Origin: an uncultured Ruthenibacterium sp.
GTDB lineage: Bacteria; Bacillota; Clostridia; Oscillospirales; Ruminococcaceae
NCBI GenBank assembly: GCA_944386565.1
Contig: CALXBO010000002.1
Coordinates: forward strand, 1 to 64,000
DNA length: 64,000 nucleotides
Direction: 5' to 3'
This document shows, piece after piece, positions 50,821 to 62,454 of this stretch; the stretch's first letter is position 1, and every line of letters begins with the position of its first letter. Made by a program: the position numbers and the translations under genes. The notes beneath the pieces are model-generated. The model searched no databases. It was not told the origin of the DNA and saw nothing but the letters and a program-made list of their open reading frames with translations.

Positions 50821-52083
50821 TTACTGCACCTCTCTCGGATCGGTGATGTGTCCCGTCAGCGCGCTGGCGGCGGCCACGGCCGGGCTGGCCAGATAGATCT
50901 CGCTCGTCACATGGCCCATGCGGCCCACGAAGTTGCGGTTCGTCGTGGACACGCAGCGCTCGTGGTCGGCGAGGATGCCCATGTATCCGCCGAGGCACGG
51001 GCCGCACGTCGGCGTTGAGACGACGCAGCCCGCGTCGATGAACGCCTCGGTCCAGCCGTTCTGGATACACGCCTTGTACACGGCCATCGTGCCGGGGATG
51101 ATGATGACTCGCACGCCGTCGGCGACGTGTTTGCCTTTCAGGATCTCATAGGCGGCCTGCATGTCCTCAAGACGGCCGTTCGTGCAGCTTCCGATGACGA
51201 CCTGATCGATCGCGATGTGCTCGGATTCCTTCGCAGTGTGCGTGTTCTCCGGCAAATGCGGCCACGACACCGTCGGCTCGACAGAGGACAGGTCGATCTC
51301 GATCGTCTCGTCGTACACGGCGTCCTCGTCTGCCTCGTACACCTTCCACGGGCGCTGGCTGCGGCCGGTCAGATACTGCACGGTCACGTCGTCGACGGGG
51401 AAGATGCCGTTTTTCGCGCCGGCCTCAATGGCCATGTTGCAGATGCACAGGCGGTCGTCCATCGACAGGGACGCAACACCCGGGCCGGTGAACTCCATGC
51501 TCTTGTAGAGAGCGCCGTCCACGCCGATCTTTCCGATGATGTGCAGGATGACATCCTTGCCGCTCACGCGCGGCTGCAGCTTGCCGGTCAGCACAAAGCG
51601 GATGGCGGCGGGAACCTTGAACCACAGCGAACCGGTCGCCATCGCGGCGGCCATGTCCGTCGAGCCGCCGCCCGTCGAGAACGCGCCCAGCGCGCCGTAG
51701 GTGCAGGTGTGGCTGTCGGCGCCGATGATGGCGTCGCCCGCCGTCACGATGCCCTGCTCGGGAAGCAGCGCGTGCTCGATGCCCATTTTGCCCACATCGA
51801 AGAAATTCACGATGCCGTGCTCGCGCGCGAAATCGCGGCACTGTTTCGACTGCTGCGCGCTCTTGACGTCCTTGTTCGGCACAAAGTGGTCGAGGACGAT
51901 GTTGATGCGCGTCTTGTCAAAGACGGACGTGAATCCGGCCTTGTTGAACTCGTTGATGGCCACGGGCGTCGTGATGTCGTTGCCCAGAACCTCGTCCAGC
52001 CGCGCGTTGATCAGCTGTCCCGCGCGCACTTCCTCGAGACCCGCATGTGCGGCGAGGATCTTCTGCGTCATGGTCATGCCCAT
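50821..52083 (-). CDS. leuC: 3-Isopropylmalate dehydratase, large subunit
   Basis: A 420-aa iron-sulfur subunit of the isomerase. Conserved parts are [32 protein letters not shown], the cluster cysteines in VIGSCTNGR and TCGPCLGG, and [10 protein letters not shown]. Length and motifs fit the 420-aa LeuC type that pairs with the short LeuD. AGGAGGGG precedes the ATG. Confidence 0.97.
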   Translation of the reverse strand: MGMTMTQKILAAHAGLEEVRAGQLINARLDEVLGNDITTPVAINEFNKAGFTSVFDKTRINIVLDHFVPNKDVKSAQQSKQCRDFAREHGIVNFFDVGKMGIEHALLPEQGIVTAGDAIIGADSHTCTYGALGAFSTGGGSTDMAAAMATGSLWFKVPAAIRFVLTGKLQPRVSGKDVILHIIGKIGVDGALYKSMEFTGPGVASLSMDDRLCICNMAIEAGAKNGIFPVDDVTVQYLTGRSQRPWKVYEADEDAVYDETIEIDLSSVEPTVSWPHLPENTHTAKESEHIAIDQVVIGSCTNGRLEDMQAAYEILKGKHVADGVRVIIIPGTMAVYKACIQNGWTEAFIDAGCVVSTPTCGPCLGGYMGILADHERCVSTTNRNFVGRMGHVTSEIYLASPAVAAASALTGHITDPREVQ

Positions 52084-52117
52084 TGTTTTGCCCCTCCTGT
52101 CGCGGTGTGTCCGCGTG

Positions 52118-53770
52118 TTATTTGTTGTTGATGGCGCTCACCAGCGCCTTGATGCTCGCGACGATGATGTCGTTGTCCGTGCCGGCGCCCCATGTGATCG
52201 TGCCGTCAGCCCACTTCAGGCCGACGTATGTGGCCGCCTGGCTCGTGCTGCCCGTCGTCAGGCTGTGCTCGGTGTACGCCTCAATGGAGAAGTCCATCCC
52301 CGTTCCGGCCTTGATGGCGTTGCTCACCGCGTCCAGACGTCCGTTGCCCATCGCAGACAGCTCACGCTGCTGGCCGTCCTTTTCGATGGTTACGACGGCG
52401 AAAATGCCGCTCTTCTGGATGTAGTGCGCCTCGGTGACGTTCAGCGGATGCGTCTTGTTCAGATAGCACTGCTGGAACATCTGGAACACTTCCGGCGGTG
52501 TGAGCTCCTTGTGCTCGTGGTCGGACAGGTCCTTCACCGCATAGCCGAAGTGCTCGCGCATCTTCGGCGGCAGGTTGTAGCCGTAGCGCTGTTCCAGCAG
52601 ATACCCGATGCCGCCCTTGCCGCTCTGGCTGTTGATGCGGATGACGTCCGCGTCGTACGTGCGGCCGACGTCCGTCGGATCGACGGGGATGTACGGCACC
52701 GTCCACTCGTGCAGATTGTGCTCCGTGCGCCAGTGCATGCCCTTGGCGATGGCGTCCTGATGGCTCCCGGAGAAGGCCGCGAACACCAGTGCGCCCGCGT
52801 ACGGCGTGCGCTCATAGACGTGCATACGCGTCACGCGCTCATACAGTTCCACGATGGCGGGCATGTCGGAGAAGTCCAGCTTCGGGTCGACGCCGTGCGA
52901 ATACATATTCATCGCAAGAGTGATGATGTCCACGTTGCCCGTGCGCTCGCCGTTGCCGAACAGCGTGCCCTCCACGCGGTCCGCGCCCGCCAGCAGCGCC
53001 AGCTCGGTGTCGGCCACGGCGCATCCGCGGTCGTTGTGCGGATGCAGGCTCAGCACCACGCTGTCGCGGTATTTCAGGCTGTCGCTCATATATTCGATCT
53101 GGTTGGCGTAGATGTGGCTCATGCTCATCGCCACGGTGACGGGCAGGTTGATGATCATGGGCTTGTCGGGCGTGGGCTGCATCACGTCCAGAACGGCGTT
53201 GCACACCTCCAGCGCGTATTCCGGCTCCGTGCCCGTGAAGCTCTCGGGACTGTACTCAAAGCGGAAGTTGCCCTCGTATTCGTCGGCCAGCTGCTTGACG
53301 AGTTTCGCGCCGTCGACGGCAATCTGCTTGATCTCCTCCTTGCTCTTCTTGAACACCTGCTCGCGCTGCGCCACGGACGTGGAGTTGTAGAAGTGGATTA
53401 CCGCACTGGGCGCGCCCTTGACGGCTTCGAACGTCTTGCGGATGATGTGATCGCGGCACTGCGTGAGCACCTGGACGGTCACGTCGTCGGGGATCATCTC
53501 GCGCTCGATCAGCGTGCGCAGGAAGCGGAACTCCGTCTCGCTCGCGGCCGGGAAGCCCACTTCGATCTCCTTGAAGCCGATCTTCACCAGCAGGTTGAAG
53601 AACTCCAGCTTCTCCTCGAGGCTCATCGGAATGATGAGGCTCTGGTTGCCGTCGCGCAGGTCGACGCTGCACCACGCAGGCGCTTTCTCGATGTGGTCTT
53701 TTTTGACCCAGCGGTATTCCGTCTTGGGCGGATTGTAATATCCGATGTGATACTTGGTGACGTCCATCAT
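52118..53770 (-). CDS. leuA: 2-Isopropylmalate synthase (long class)
   Basis: A 550-aa enzyme condensing acetyl-CoA with 2-oxoisovalerate, the first step to leucine. [16 protein letters not shown] marks the metal-binding start of the TIM barrel, HPHNDRG holds the metal histidines, and the C-terminal region carries the leucine-sensing domain. The sequence follows the class common in actinobacteria and yeast rather than the E. coli form. The first of two adjacent ATGs is preferred (AGGAG at ten bases). It is headed by a CUC T-box. Confidence 0.95.
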   Translation of the reverse strand: MMDVTKYHIGYYNPPKTEYRWVKKDHIEKAPAWCSVDLRDGNQSLIIPMSLEEKLEFFNLLVKIGFKEIEVGFPAASETEFRFLRTLIEREMIPDDVTVQVLTQCRDHIIRKTFEAVKGAPSAVIHFYNSTSVAQREQVFKKSKEEIKQIAVDGAKLVKQLADEYEGNFRFEYSPESFTGTEPEYALEVCNAVLDVMQPTPDKPMIINLPVTVAMSMSHIYANQIEYMSDSLKYRDSVVLSLHPHNDRGCAVADTELALLAGADRVEGTLFGNGERTGNVDIITLAMNMYSHGVDPKLDFSDMPAIVELYERVTRMHVYERTPYAGALVFAAFSGSHQDAIAKGMHWRTEHNLHEWTVPYIPVDPTDVGRTYDADVIRINSQSGKGGIGYLLEQRYGYNLPPKMREHFGYAVKDLSDHEHKELTPPEVFQMFQQCYLNKTHPLNVTEAHYIQKSGIFAVVTIEKDGQQRELSAMGNGRLDAVSNAIKAGTGMDFSIEAYTEHSLTTGSTSQAATYVGLKWADGTITWGAGTDNDIIVASIKALVSAINNK

Positions 53771-53828
53771 AGTACATTCTCTCCTTTTCCTGATTGCTGC
53801 GGCGCACGTCCGGGGGGAGGGAAGACGT

Positions 53829-54080
53829 CAAAAAGCCCCCGTCTCCCGAAGAACGTATCGTCTTCGAGAGACGAGGGCTTTCAAAGTTCAAAAGCACCCG
53901 CGGTACCACTCTCGTTGCCCCTTCAAAGAAAAGGGCCTCTCAGCATGGTCGGCCTTCCGGCGAACCATTCTCCCTGTAACGGTGGAGCTCCGTCTCCGCC
54001 TACTGCTGTTTCAGCGAAGCTGCTCGGGAGCGAGTGAACAGACACTGCATCGCCGCCTCTCACCAACCGGCAGCTCTCTG
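53829..54080 (-). ncRNA. T-box leader with leucine (CUC) specifier, before leuA
   Basis: Minus-strand leader: stem I begins AGAGAGCTG (54079-54071), the T-box GTGGTACCGCG lies at 53909-53899, and the terminator is a long stem AGCCCTCGTCTC.../...GAGACGGGGGCT followed by TTTTTGA (53879-53829). The specifier aligns as CUC (54034-54032), preceded by UCA and followed by G, which differs slightly from the more usual GAA-codon-A. Uncharged tRNA-Leu should allow read-through into leuACDB. Confidence 0.9.
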
Positions 54081-54135
54081 AAGGTGCGCGTTGTCTGTTG
54101 TTTCTCCGTCTGCGCATTTTTCTGTTAATGTCGCT

Positions 54136-54164
54136 ATTTTACAAAATCGAATGCGGATTGTCAA
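54136..54164 (-). promoter_or_regulatory. Promoter of the leuACDB operon
   Basis: On the minus strand TTGACA (54164-54159), a 17-base spacer and TAAAAT (54141-54136), about 60 bases before T-box stem I. Confidence 0.88.
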
Positions 54165-54224
54165 GTACCCGTGCGACGCTTTTTTCATTTATCACGAATA
54201 TTTAGTCATGGGTTTGTGCAGGTT

Positions 54225-55436
54225 TTACATGCACACGCGCTCGTTGACCAGCGTGAAGCCCGCTTTCGTCAGTTCGCTGCGGATCTCGTCGATCTGCGCC
54301 TGGTCGCGCGTCTCGAGCCCGATCTTAAGGAAGCAGCTCGTGACGGACATGCTCGTGTCGCCGCGGTCGTGGTGGACGCTGACGACATTGCCGCCGCAGC
54401 GGCTCACGATCTCGCTCACGCCCTGCAGCTGACCGGGCTTGTCCTCGAGTGCGATCATCAGGTTCGCGTTGCGCCCGCTCATCACGAGGCCGCGCGTGAT
54501 GACGCGGCTGAGGATGTTCACGTCGATGTTACCGCCCGAGATCAGGCACACGACCTTCTTTCCTTCGAGGGGCAGTTTGTGGAACATCGCCGCGGCGACG
54601 CTCACCGCGCCAGCGCCCTCGGCGATCAGCTTCTGCTTTTCGATCAGCGCCAGGATGGCTGCGGCGATCTCGTCCTCCGAAACTGTCACCACGTCGTCCA
54701 CGTACTTCTCCACCATCTGGTACGTTGTGTCGCCGGGATGCTTCACGGCGATGCCGTCGGCAAACGTGGAGACCGTATCGAGCGTGATCTGGTGGTGTTC
54801 GTGCAGGCTGTTCGCCATGCTCGGCGCGCCCGCTGCCTGAACGCCGTACACCTTGCACGTCGGCTTGAGCGACTTGATGGCAAACGCCACGCCGCTGATG
54901 AGCCCGCCGCCGCCGACGGGGACGATCACCGCGTCCACATCCTCGAGCTGATCGAGGATCTCAAGGCCGATCGTGCCCTGTCCGGCGATGACTTCGTCGT
55001 CGTCAAACGGGTGGATGAACGTCGCGCCCGTCTCCTGCTGGAGCTTCAGAGCGTACTCGTATGCGTCGTCGTAAGCGCCCTTCACAAGGCACACTTTTGC
55101 GCCCAGCTTCTTGGTGTTTTCCACTTTGCTGATCGGCGCGCCGTCCGGCATGCAGATCGTGCTGGGAATGCCGTTTTTGGTGGCGGCCAGCGCCACGCCC
55201 TGCGCATGGTTGCCCGCGCTGCACGCGATGATGCCGCGCGCCTTGTCCTCCTCGGACAGCTGGCTGATTTTGTAATAGGCGCCGCGCAGCTTGAAACTGC
55301 CCGTCACCTGAAGGTTCTCGGTTTTCAGATATACGTTCGTGCCGGGGCACAGGTCGGGCGCCGCAATCAGGTCGGTTTTGCGGGCCGCCTCTTTCAGTGC
55401 GAACGCTGCGTGATAGACTTTATCCAGTGTTACCAT
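54225..55436 (-). CDS. ilvA: Threonine ammonia-lyase (threonine dehydratase)
   Basis: A 403-aa PLP enzyme producing 2-oxobutanoate from threonine, the entry to isoleucine. The PLP lysine is in TGSFKLRGA (Lys49); others are SAGNHAQGVALAA, the phosphate loop PVGGGGLISG and SGGNID. The C-terminus is a single ACT-type domain (MIALEDKPGQLQGVSEIV), so it is the shorter, TdcB/IlvA-type form. ATG at 55436 follows GGAGG by ten bases. It lies upstream of the leu T-box promoter and is transcribed separately. Confidence 0.94.
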   Translation of the reverse strand: MVTLDKVYHAAFALKEAARKTDLIAAPDLCPGTNVYLKTENLQVTGSFKLRGAYYKISQLSEEDKARGIIACSAGNHAQGVALAATKNGIPSTICMPDGAPISKVENTKKLGAKVCLVKGAYDDAYEYALKLQQETGATFIHPFDDDEVIAGQGTIGLEILDQLEDVDAVIVPVGGGGLISGVAFAIKSLKPTCKVYGVQAAGAPSMANSLHEHHQITLDTVSTFADGIAVKHPGDTTYQMVEKYVDDVVTVSEDEIAAAILALIEKQKLIAEGAGAVSVAAAMFHKLPLEGKKVVCLISGGNIDVNILSRVITRGLVMSGRNANLMIALEDKPGQLQGVSEIVSRCGGNVVSVHHDRGDTSMSVTSCFLKIGLETRDQAQIDEIRSELTKAGFTLVNERVCM

Positions 55437-55483
55437 TTCCACACTTCCTCCAGTGATTCAGACGATGTGCCGCGCGCGGCGGC

Positions 55484-55512
55484 TTGAAGCGGCGGAAAAG
55501 CCGCGCTATAAT
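55484..55512 (+). promoter_or_regulatory. Promoter of the DUF815 ATPase gene
   Basis: TTGAAG (55484-55489), a 17-base spacer and TATAAT (55507-55512), about 55 bases before the start codon and divergent from ilvA. Confidence 0.75.
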
Positions 55513-55567
55513 AAGGGGAAAAGAGCCGGGCAGTCAGGTCCGGCCGGACAGGGGAGGGAAAACCCAA

Positions 55568-56755
55568 ATGGAAAAACAAAACTGTGCGCTGCGCCTGCGG
55601 GGGCTGGTCGTGTTCCGCGGCCTGCTCCGCGATGAGACGGTCAGCGCAATGCTCCATCTTCTCGAGACGGACGCGCACGACCGAGCCGCGTTTGCCGATG
55701 CCTACGGCGCGTTCTGCACGCTTCTCTTTGCAAAGACGGACGACTGGTCGTCCTATCTTTCCAAATGCGTGCTGGAACATGAAGATCTCTACGTCGTGCG
55801 CCTGTGCGCGGAGGGAAACGTGCCGGATGCGCTCGCCCGTGCACTGGACGAGGAGCTCGCGTTCCTCGGCGGCCTGTGCGGCCTGAGCGCGGCCGACGTG
55901 AAGGGGGAGGATGCGGCGCTCGCGTTCCTTCCCGAGTGGCGCGCATCGGAAACCGATCTCGCCGCCGCGTACCGGGAGCGCATTGCCAACGTCCACAAGA
56001 CGGGATACGGCATGTTCGCACGCTGGCATGTGTTCACCGTCAAGGACGGCGCGCTCATTCCGGTGGAGCACCCCGATCCTCAGACGCTGGACGAGCTGCC
56101 CGGCTATGAGGCGGAGCGCGAGAAGATCGTCGCCAACACGCAGGCGCTGCTGGACGGCCGCCCCGCGAACAATGTGCTGCTCTACGGCGATGCGGGAACC
56201 GGAAAATCGAGCGCGGTCAAGGCCATCGCGAACCGCTTCGCGCCGGACGGCCTGCGCCTCGTCGAGGTGAAAAAACACCAGCTGTATCAGATCCCGAAAC
56301 TGATGGATTCCCTTGCGGCGAACCCGCTCAAATTCATCCTGTTCATCGACGATCTGAGCTTCACGGCCAACGACGACAATTTCGCGGCGCTCAAGGCCAT
56401 CCTCGAGGGCAGCGTCGGAGGGCGCAGCGCCAACATCGCCGTGTACGCGACCAGCAACCGCCGCCATCTCATCAAGGAGACGCTGTCGGACCGAGGGGGA
56501 GACGACATCCACCACGCCGACACGATGCAGGAGCTGATGAGCCTGTCGGCGCGCTTTGGCCTGACGGTGACGTTCCTGCGCCCGGACAAGGACCGTTTTG
56601 TGCACATCGTCACGGAGCTTGCCGAGCGCTACGGCGTCGACGTTCCTCACGACGAACTCATCGTGCGCGCGGAGGCGTTTGCCATCCGCTCCGGCGGGCG
56701 CAGCCCGCGCGTGGCACGTCAGTTCATCGAACTGTGCCGCTCCGGCGTTCTGTAA
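55568..56755 (+). CDS. DUF815-family AAA ATPase
   Basis: A 395-aa protein with a helical N-terminal half and a C-terminal AAA module of the DUF815 type: Walker A LYGDAGTGKSS, the family-typical VEVKKHQLYQIPKLMDSL, Walker B FILFIDDLSF, ATSNRRHL and LSARFGLTVTFLRP. The function is not established. It is monocistronic and sits between the divergent and convergent branched-chain genes. AGGGAG precedes the ATG at 55568. Confidence 0.88.
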   Translation: MEKQNCALRLRGLVVFRGLLRDETVSAMLHLLETDAHDRAAFADAYGAFCTLLFAKTDDWSSYLSKCVLEHEDLYVVRLCAEGNVPDALARALDEELAFLGGLCGLSAADVKGEDAALAFLPEWRASETDLAAAYRERIANVHKTGYGMFARWHVFTVKDGALIPVEHPDPQTLDELPGYEAEREKIVANTQALLDGRPANNVLLYGDAGTGKSSAVKAIANRFAPDGLRLVEVKKHQLYQIPKLMDSLAANPLKFILFIDDLSFTANDDNFAALKAILEGSVGGRSANIAVYATSNRRHLIKETLSDRGGDDIHHADTMQELMSLSARFGLTVTFLRPDKDRFVHIVTELAERYGVDVPHDELIVRAEAFAIRSGGRSPRVARQFIELCRSGVL

Positions 56756-56774
56756 TCATCGGGTCTATGAGATT

Positions 56775-56807
56775 TCCGCCCCGCCTGACGCGGGGCGGAT
56801 TTTTTTG
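56775..56807. terminator. Terminator between the DUF815 gene and ilvD
   Basis: TCCGCCCCG, a short loop and CGGGGCGGATTTTTTT. The T-run favours the plus-strand gene; the stem may also stop ilv transcripts. Confidence 0.9.
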
Positions 56808-56819
56808 CAATCGAACCGG

Positions 56820-58478
56820 TCAGGGCATGACCGCGCCCTGATTGGCGCCGCTGACCATCTTGGCGTAGCGGGCCAGCCAGCCGGATTTGACGTTGGGTTC
56901 GGGCGCGACGTACGCGGCCTTGCGGGCCGCCAGCACCTCGTCACTCACCTCGAGCGTGATCTTCGCGTTCGGAATGTCGATCGTGATCGTGTCGCCCTCT
57001 TCGACCAGACCAATCGGGCCGCCGCTGGCGGCTTCGGGCGCAACGTGGCCGATGGACGCGCCGCGGGACGCGCCGGAGAAGCGGCCGTCCGTGATGAGCG
57101 CGACGGTCTTGTCGAGCTTCATACCCGCGAGCGCGCTCGTCGGATTCAGCATCTCGCGCATGCCGGGGCCGCCGCGCGGGCCCTCGTAGCGGATGACGAC
57201 GACGTCGCCGTCCTTGATCTTGCCCGCGTAGATGGACTCGATGGCTTCGTCCTCGCTGTTGAACACGCGCGCCGGGCCGGAGTGGCACAGCATCTCGGGT
57301 GCGACGGCGCTGCGCTTGACGACACAGCCGTCGGGGGCGAGGTTGCCCCACAGGATCTGGATGCCGCCCGTCGGGCTGTACGGATCGTCGATGGGACGGA
57401 TGGCGCTTGTGTTCTTGATGTGCGCGCCCTCGATGTTTTCGCCGAGCGTCTTGCCCGTGGCGGTCAGGACGTTGAGGTCGAGCAGGTTCTTTTTCGCCAG
57501 TTCGGCCTGCACGGCGGGGATGCCGCCCGCGGCCCAAAGATCCGGCATGTGCGTCGGGCCTGCCGGAGCCAGATGGCACAGGTTCGGAACTTTCGCGCTC
57601 ATCTCATTGAACATCGCGAGGTCGAGGTCAACGCCTGCCTCCTTGGCGATGGCCAGCAGGTGCAGAACGCTGTTGCTCGAGCAGCCGAGCGCCATGTCGC
57701 AAGCCAGAGCATTGCGCAGGGAAGTCTCGTTCACAATGTCGCGGGACTTGATGTCGCGGCGGACGAGCTCCATGATGGCCATGCCCGCTTTTTTGGCGAG
57801 CGCCGTGCGCGCCGCGTGGACGGCCGGGATCGTGCCGTTGCCGGGCAGGGCGATGCCCACGGCCTCGCACAGGCAGTTCATGCTGTTGGCGGTGTACATG
57901 CCGCTGCAGCTGCCGCAGCCCGGGCAGCAGCCGTGCTCGCACTCGTCGAGCTGTTCGGCGGTGATCATGCCCGCCTTGTACGCGCCGACGGCCTCGAACA
58001 TCTTCGAAAGGCTGACTTCCTCGCCGCCGTACGTGCCGGCCATCATCGGTCCGCCGCTGCAGACGACGGTCGGGATGTTCAGACGCAGCGCGCCCATCAG
58101 CATGCCGGGGACGATCTTGTCACAGTTCGGCACGAGCACAAGGCCGTCCAGCTGGTGGGCCATTGCCATCGTCTCCACGCTGTCCGCGATCAGCTCACGG
58201 CTCGCGAGAGAATATTTCATGCCGATGTGGCCCATGGCGATGCCGTCGCACACGCCGATGGACGGAATGAGCACCGGCGTGCCGCCCGCCATGTAGACGC
58301 CCGCCTTGACGGCCTCGGCCAGTTTGTCCAGATGGATGTGGCCGGGGACGATCTCGCTGTGGGCGCTCACGACGCCGATCAGCGGGCGGGAAAGTTCTTC
58401 TTCGGTGTAGCCCATCGCGTAAAACAGGCTGCGGTTGGGTGCGCGCTCGGAACCTTTTGTCACGTTATCGCTGCGCAT
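56820..58478 (-). CDS. ilvD: Dihydroxy-acid dehydratase
   Basis: A 552-aa iron-sulfur dehydratase common to valine, leucine and isoleucine synthesis. Cluster and substrate motifs are [36 protein letters not shown] and [13 protein letters not shown]. It is the last gene of the ilvBNCD operon. GAGGGAG precedes the ATG. Confidence 0.97.
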   Translation of the reverse strand: MRSDNVTKGSERAPNRSLFYAMGYTEEELSRPLIGVVSAHSEIVPGHIHLDKLAEAVKAGVYMAGGTPVLIPSIGVCDGIAMGHIGMKYSLASRELIADSVETMAMAHQLDGLVLVPNCDKIVPGMLMGALRLNIPTVVCSGGPMMAGTYGGEEVSLSKMFEAVGAYKAGMITAEQLDECEHGCCPGCGSCSGMYTANSMNCLCEAVGIALPGNGTIPAVHAARTALAKKAGMAIMELVRRDIKSRDIVNETSLRNALACDMALGCSSNSVLHLLAIAKEAGVDLDLAMFNEMSAKVPNLCHLAPAGPTHMPDLWAAGGIPAVQAELAKKNLLDLNVLTATGKTLGENIEGAHIKNTSAIRPIDDPYSPTGGIQILWGNLAPDGCVVKRSAVAPEMLCHSGPARVFNSEDEAIESIYAGKIKDGDVVVIRYEGPRGGPGMREMLNPTSALAGMKLDKTVALITDGRFSGASRGASIGHVAPEAASGGPIGLVEEGDTITIDIPNAKITLEVSDEVLAARKAAYVAPEPNVKSGWLARYAKMVSGANQGAVMP

Positions 58479-58511
58479 GATAGTTCACTCCCTCTTTCTG
58501 TTGAGAACAGG

Positions 58512-58549
58512 ACACCGGCGGGCGCGGGCAGCCCCGCACCCGCCGGTGT
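58512..58549 (-). other. Stable hairpin between ilvC and ilvD
   Basis: An 11-bp perfect stem ACACCGGCGGG/CCCGCCGGTGT (58512-58522 with 58539-58549) with more pairing inside. On the ilv transcript the T-run precedes the hairpin, so it is not an intrinsic terminator; mRNA processing or stabilisation is more likely. Confidence 0.6.
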
Positions 58550-58563
58550 AAAAAACGTATGGA

Positions 58564-59574
<1,011 letters not shown>

Positions 59575-59658
59575 GGGAAAACAACTCCTTTTTCATGAAA
59601 TCCAGATAATTCAATCGTCCCGTTCGGCAAAGGACGGACGGGCGGTTTGCAGAGACAA

Positions 59659-60156
59659 TCAGCTGAGATGTTCGCTCAGCCCGCCGCGCTCGATGGCTGT
59701 GATGCCCGTGCGGCACATTTCGAGGATCTCAAAATCCTCCATCATTTTCAGGAATGCGTCGATCTTGTCCGGTTCACCCGTCAGCTCGAACACCATGCTG
59801 CCGGGGGACAGGTCGATGATCTTCGCCTTGTAGATGCCGCCGATCTCCCGCAGTTCGCTGCGGTTTGACTTGTCCGCGGCCACTTTCAGAAGCAGCAGCT
59901 CGCGGTACAGGCTGTTGGCGGGGTTCAGAACAAAAATGTTGCGCGTCTCTTCCAGACGGGCCGTCTGCAGGATGATCTGCTTGAGAACCTTTTCGTCGTC
60001 GTTGACCACGATGGTGATGCGCGAGACCTCGGGTTTGTCGGTGGTCGACACCGTCAGGCTGTCGATGTTGAAGCCGCGGCGGCCGAACAGGCTCGAGATC
60101 CGCGTCAGAACGCCGGAGTGGTTGTCGACGAGAATGCTGATTACTTCTTTTGCCAT
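59659..60156 (-). CDS. ilvN: Acetolactate synthase, small regulatory subunit
   Basis: A 165-aa regulatory subunit with an N-terminal ACT domain (ISILVDNHSGVLTRISSLFGRRGFNIDSLTV) and the C-terminal ALS small-subunit domain (ELTGEPDKIDAFLKMM). It activates IlvB and gives feedback inhibition, usually by valine. It lies 18 bases after ilvB, with AGGAG before the ATG. Confidence 0.96.
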   Translation of the reverse strand: MAKEVISILVDNHSGVLTRISSLFGRRGFNIDSLTVSTTDKPEVSRITIVVNDDEKVLKQIILQTARLEETRNIFVLNPANSLYRELLLLKVAADKSNRSELREIGGIYKAKIIDLSPGSMVFELTGEPDKIDAFLKMMEDFEILEMCRTGITAIERGGLSEHLS

Positions 60157-60174
60157 TGCGTCCGCGCTCCTTTC

Positions 60175-61839
60175 TCACGACATCATGATGTCTTCCACGT
60201 TGCCCGCGGCCGGGATCATCGGAAGCACTTTTTCGTCTTTGTCGATCACGCACTCGATCCACGCGGGCTTTTTCGAAGCCATCGCCTCGGCGAACGCGGC
60301 GCGGAACTCGTCGAGGGTCTCGCAGTGATAGCCCTTCAGCCCGAAGCCCTCGGCCACCTTGACGTAATCGGTCTTGCGGTGGGGGTCTGTGCTCGAGTAG
60401 CGCTTGCCGTAGAAGGCCGTCTGCCACTGGCGCACCATGCCGAGCACCTGATTGTTGAAGATAATGGTGATGACCGGCAGATCATAGCTCACGGCGGTGC
60501 AGGCCTCGTTCATATTCATATGGAACGAGCCGTCGCCCGTCATCATCACGACGGTCTGGTCGCGGCCGAGCGCCGCCTGTGCGCCGAGCGCCGCGCCGTA
60601 GCCGAAGCCCATCGTGCCGAGTCCGCCGCTCGTGAGGAACTTGCGGTCCTTGACATGGCGGATGTACTGGCAGGCCCACATCTGGTGCTGGCCGACGTCC
60701 GTCACATACACGGCGTCCGGCCCCGCCAGTTCGCAGCACGAGCCGATGACCTGATGCGGCATCAGGCGGTCGCTGTGATCCTTCGGGCGGTAGTCGATGG
60801 ACTGCCAGCTCTGGAGCTGGCGCATCCACTCGGGATGCGTGGCAGGCTGGATGTGGGGCAAAAGCGCTTTGAGCACCACCGCGGCGTCGCCGACGACGCT
60901 GCAGTCGACGTCCACGTTCTTGCCGATCTCGGATGCGTCGATGTCAAACTGGATGCGCACGGCATTCTTCGCAAACGAAGCCGGATCGAGCGCCACGCGG
61001 TCGGAGAAGCGTGTGCCGATGGCGATCAGCACGTCGGCCTGGCTCGCGGCCTTGTTCGTGGTGTAGCTCCCGTGCATGCCGAGCAATCCGAGGTTCAGCG
61101 GATCGCCGTAGCCCATGACGCCGGCGGCCATCAGGGTGTAGGTGGCCGGGATCTGCGCCTTTTGCGTCAGTTCGCGGAGAAGCTCGCCCGCGCCGGACGC
61201 GCACACGCCGCCGCCGAAATAGATGAGCGGGCGGGAGGCGCTGTTGATGAGCTGCGCGGCGTGCAGGACGGCCGCCTGATCGTAGCTCGTCACCGGCTCC
61301 ACCTGAACGGGGGGTTCGGGCACGTATTCCGTGATGGCGCCCGTGACGTCCTTGGGGATGTCGACGAGCACCGGACCCTTGCGGCCGGTCTGCGCGATGC
61401 GGAACGCCTCGCGCAGCGTGTGCGCGAGATCTTCCACGCGGCGCACAACGAAATTGTGTTTGGTGATGGGCATCGTGATGCCCGTGATGTACACTTCCTG
61501 GAAGCTGTCGCGGCCGATCAGACCCGTGCCGACGTTGCCCGTGATGGCGACCATCGGGACGCTGTCCATGTACGCCGTGGCAATGCCCGTGACGAGGTTC
61601 GTTGCGCCCGGGCCGCTGGTGGCCAGAACAACGCCCGTCTTTCCGGTGGCGCGCGCATAGCCGTCCGCCGCGTGCGCAGCGCCCTGCTCGTGGGCCGTCA
61701 TGATATGCGTGATCTTGTCGCTGGCCTTGTACAGCGCGTCGTACAGATTCAGAACCGCGCCGCCGGGATAGCCAAACATCGTGTCCACGCCCTGCTCGAT
61801 CAGGACCTGAACAAAAATATCCGCACCGGTCAGTTTCAT
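60175..61839 (-). CDS. ilvB: Acetolactate synthase, large catalytic subunit
   Basis: A 554-aa thiamine-diphosphate enzyme making acetolactate and acetohydroxybutyrate. Motifs include the opening ADIFVQVLIEQGVDTMFGYPGGAV, the catalytic glutamate in AHEQGAAHAADGYARATG, GPGATN and the ThDP motif GDGSFHMNMNE...NNQVLGMV. The ATG at 61839 follows GAGGAGG by nine bases. It is the first gene after the CUC T-box. Confidence 0.97.
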   Translation of the reverse strand: MKLTGADIFVQVLIEQGVDTMFGYPGGAVLNLYDALYKASDKITHIMTAHEQGAAHAADGYARATGKTGVVLATSGPGATNLVTGIATAYMDSVPMVAITGNVGTGLIGRDSFQEVYITGITMPITKHNFVVRRVEDLAHTLREAFRIAQTGRKGPVLVDIPKDVTGAITEYVPEPPVQVEPVTSYDQAAVLHAAQLINSASRPLIYFGGGVCASGAGELLRELTQKAQIPATYTLMAAGVMGYGDPLNLGLLGMHGSYTTNKAASQADVLIAIGTRFSDRVALDPASFAKNAVRIQFDIDASEIGKNVDVDCSVVGDAAVVLKALLPHIQPATHPEWMRQLQSWQSIDYRPKDHSDRLMPHQVIGSCCELAGPDAVYVTDVGQHQMWACQYIRHVKDRKFLTSGGLGTMGFGYGAALGAQAALGRDQTVVMMTGDGSFHMNMNEACTAVSYDLPVITIIFNNQVLGMVRQWQTAFYGKRYSSTDPHRKTDYVKVAEGFGLKGYHCETLDEFRAAFAEAMASKKPAWIECVIDKDEKVLPMIPAAGNVEDIMMS

Positions 61840-61881
61840 AGCTCTCTTCCTCCTCGTTCCGGCATCGCAGGTGCAATGTAT

Positions 61882-62114
61882 AAAAAAACAGCCTTCGTCT
61901 CTTTGAACAAGAGACAAAGGCTGTGAAAAGCACTCTGCGGTACCACTCTTATTGCCGCTGGAAAGCGGCCTCTCCGCGGGGCCGGTGACCCCCTGCACGC
62001 TAACGGGTGCTCCGTCCGTACCTACTGCGCCAACGGCGGTTCAGCCGGCCGCTCCGGGATGAGTTCACCCGAGCGCGTGACTTACCGCCGTTTCACCAAA
62101 AGGGCGGCTCTCTG
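61882..62114 (-). ncRNA. T-box leader with leucine (CUC) specifier, before ilvB
   Basis: Minus-strand leader with AGAGAG (62113-62108), the specifier phrase GAA-CTC-A giving CUC (62063-62061), the T-box GTGGTACCGC (61946-61937) and a terminator stem ACAGCCTTTGTCTCTT/AAAGAGACGAAGGCTGT followed by TTTTTTT (about 61923-61882). Uncharged tRNA-Leu should induce ilvBNCD. Confidence 0.92.
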
Positions 62115-62177
62115 AAAGCAGAGGCGTCGGACTACTTGTTCCCATCAATGCGTTTGGTTGTTGATGATTTATCCCCA

Positions 62178-62206
62178 ATTATACTAAAGCGGTCCCCGGA
62201 AGTCAA
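62178..62206 (-). promoter_or_regulatory. Promoter of the ilvBNCD operon
   Basis: On the minus strand TTGACT (62206-62201), a 17-base spacer and a perfect TATAAT (62183-62178). Confidence 0.9.
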
Positions 62207-62445
62207 GAGAGAATAATCCGGGATAATTGCCTATTTTGAGACGCACTTTCGATATAATTTTATGAATGTTTCACGAGAAAACACAAAAAGTGTCCGCCGG
62301 TGGCGGAATGATGCTTTTGCGGCGCGGGCGGGGCGCCTCCGGAGAAACATGATATGTGCTGAAATTTTATGCACCGGACTCTCCGGTGCGGGAGTGCCTG
62401 ACGGTCGGGTTTCCTGCCGTGCGCCTATGCATCAGGCGGGAAATG

Positions 62446-62454
62446 TGGTATACT
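62446..62454 (+). promoter_or_regulatory. Extended -10 promoter before the GH13 gene
   Basis: TGGTATACT, about 50 bases before the start codon, with no clear -35. Between it and the ilv promoter (62207-62445) I see only a perfect 8-bp hairpin GCACCGGA/TCCGGTGC at 62371-62389 and no convincing gene. Confidence 0.55.

Noticed and set aside
51701-54037. A 778-codon plus-strand frame opposite leuC, leuA and the T-box
   Set aside because: It runs through a structured RNA leader and two certain genes; it is a codon-bias shadow.
58512-58549. An intrinsic terminator inside the ilv operon
   Set aside because: On the transcribed strand the T-run lies before the stem, not after it, and ilvD continues directly downstream.
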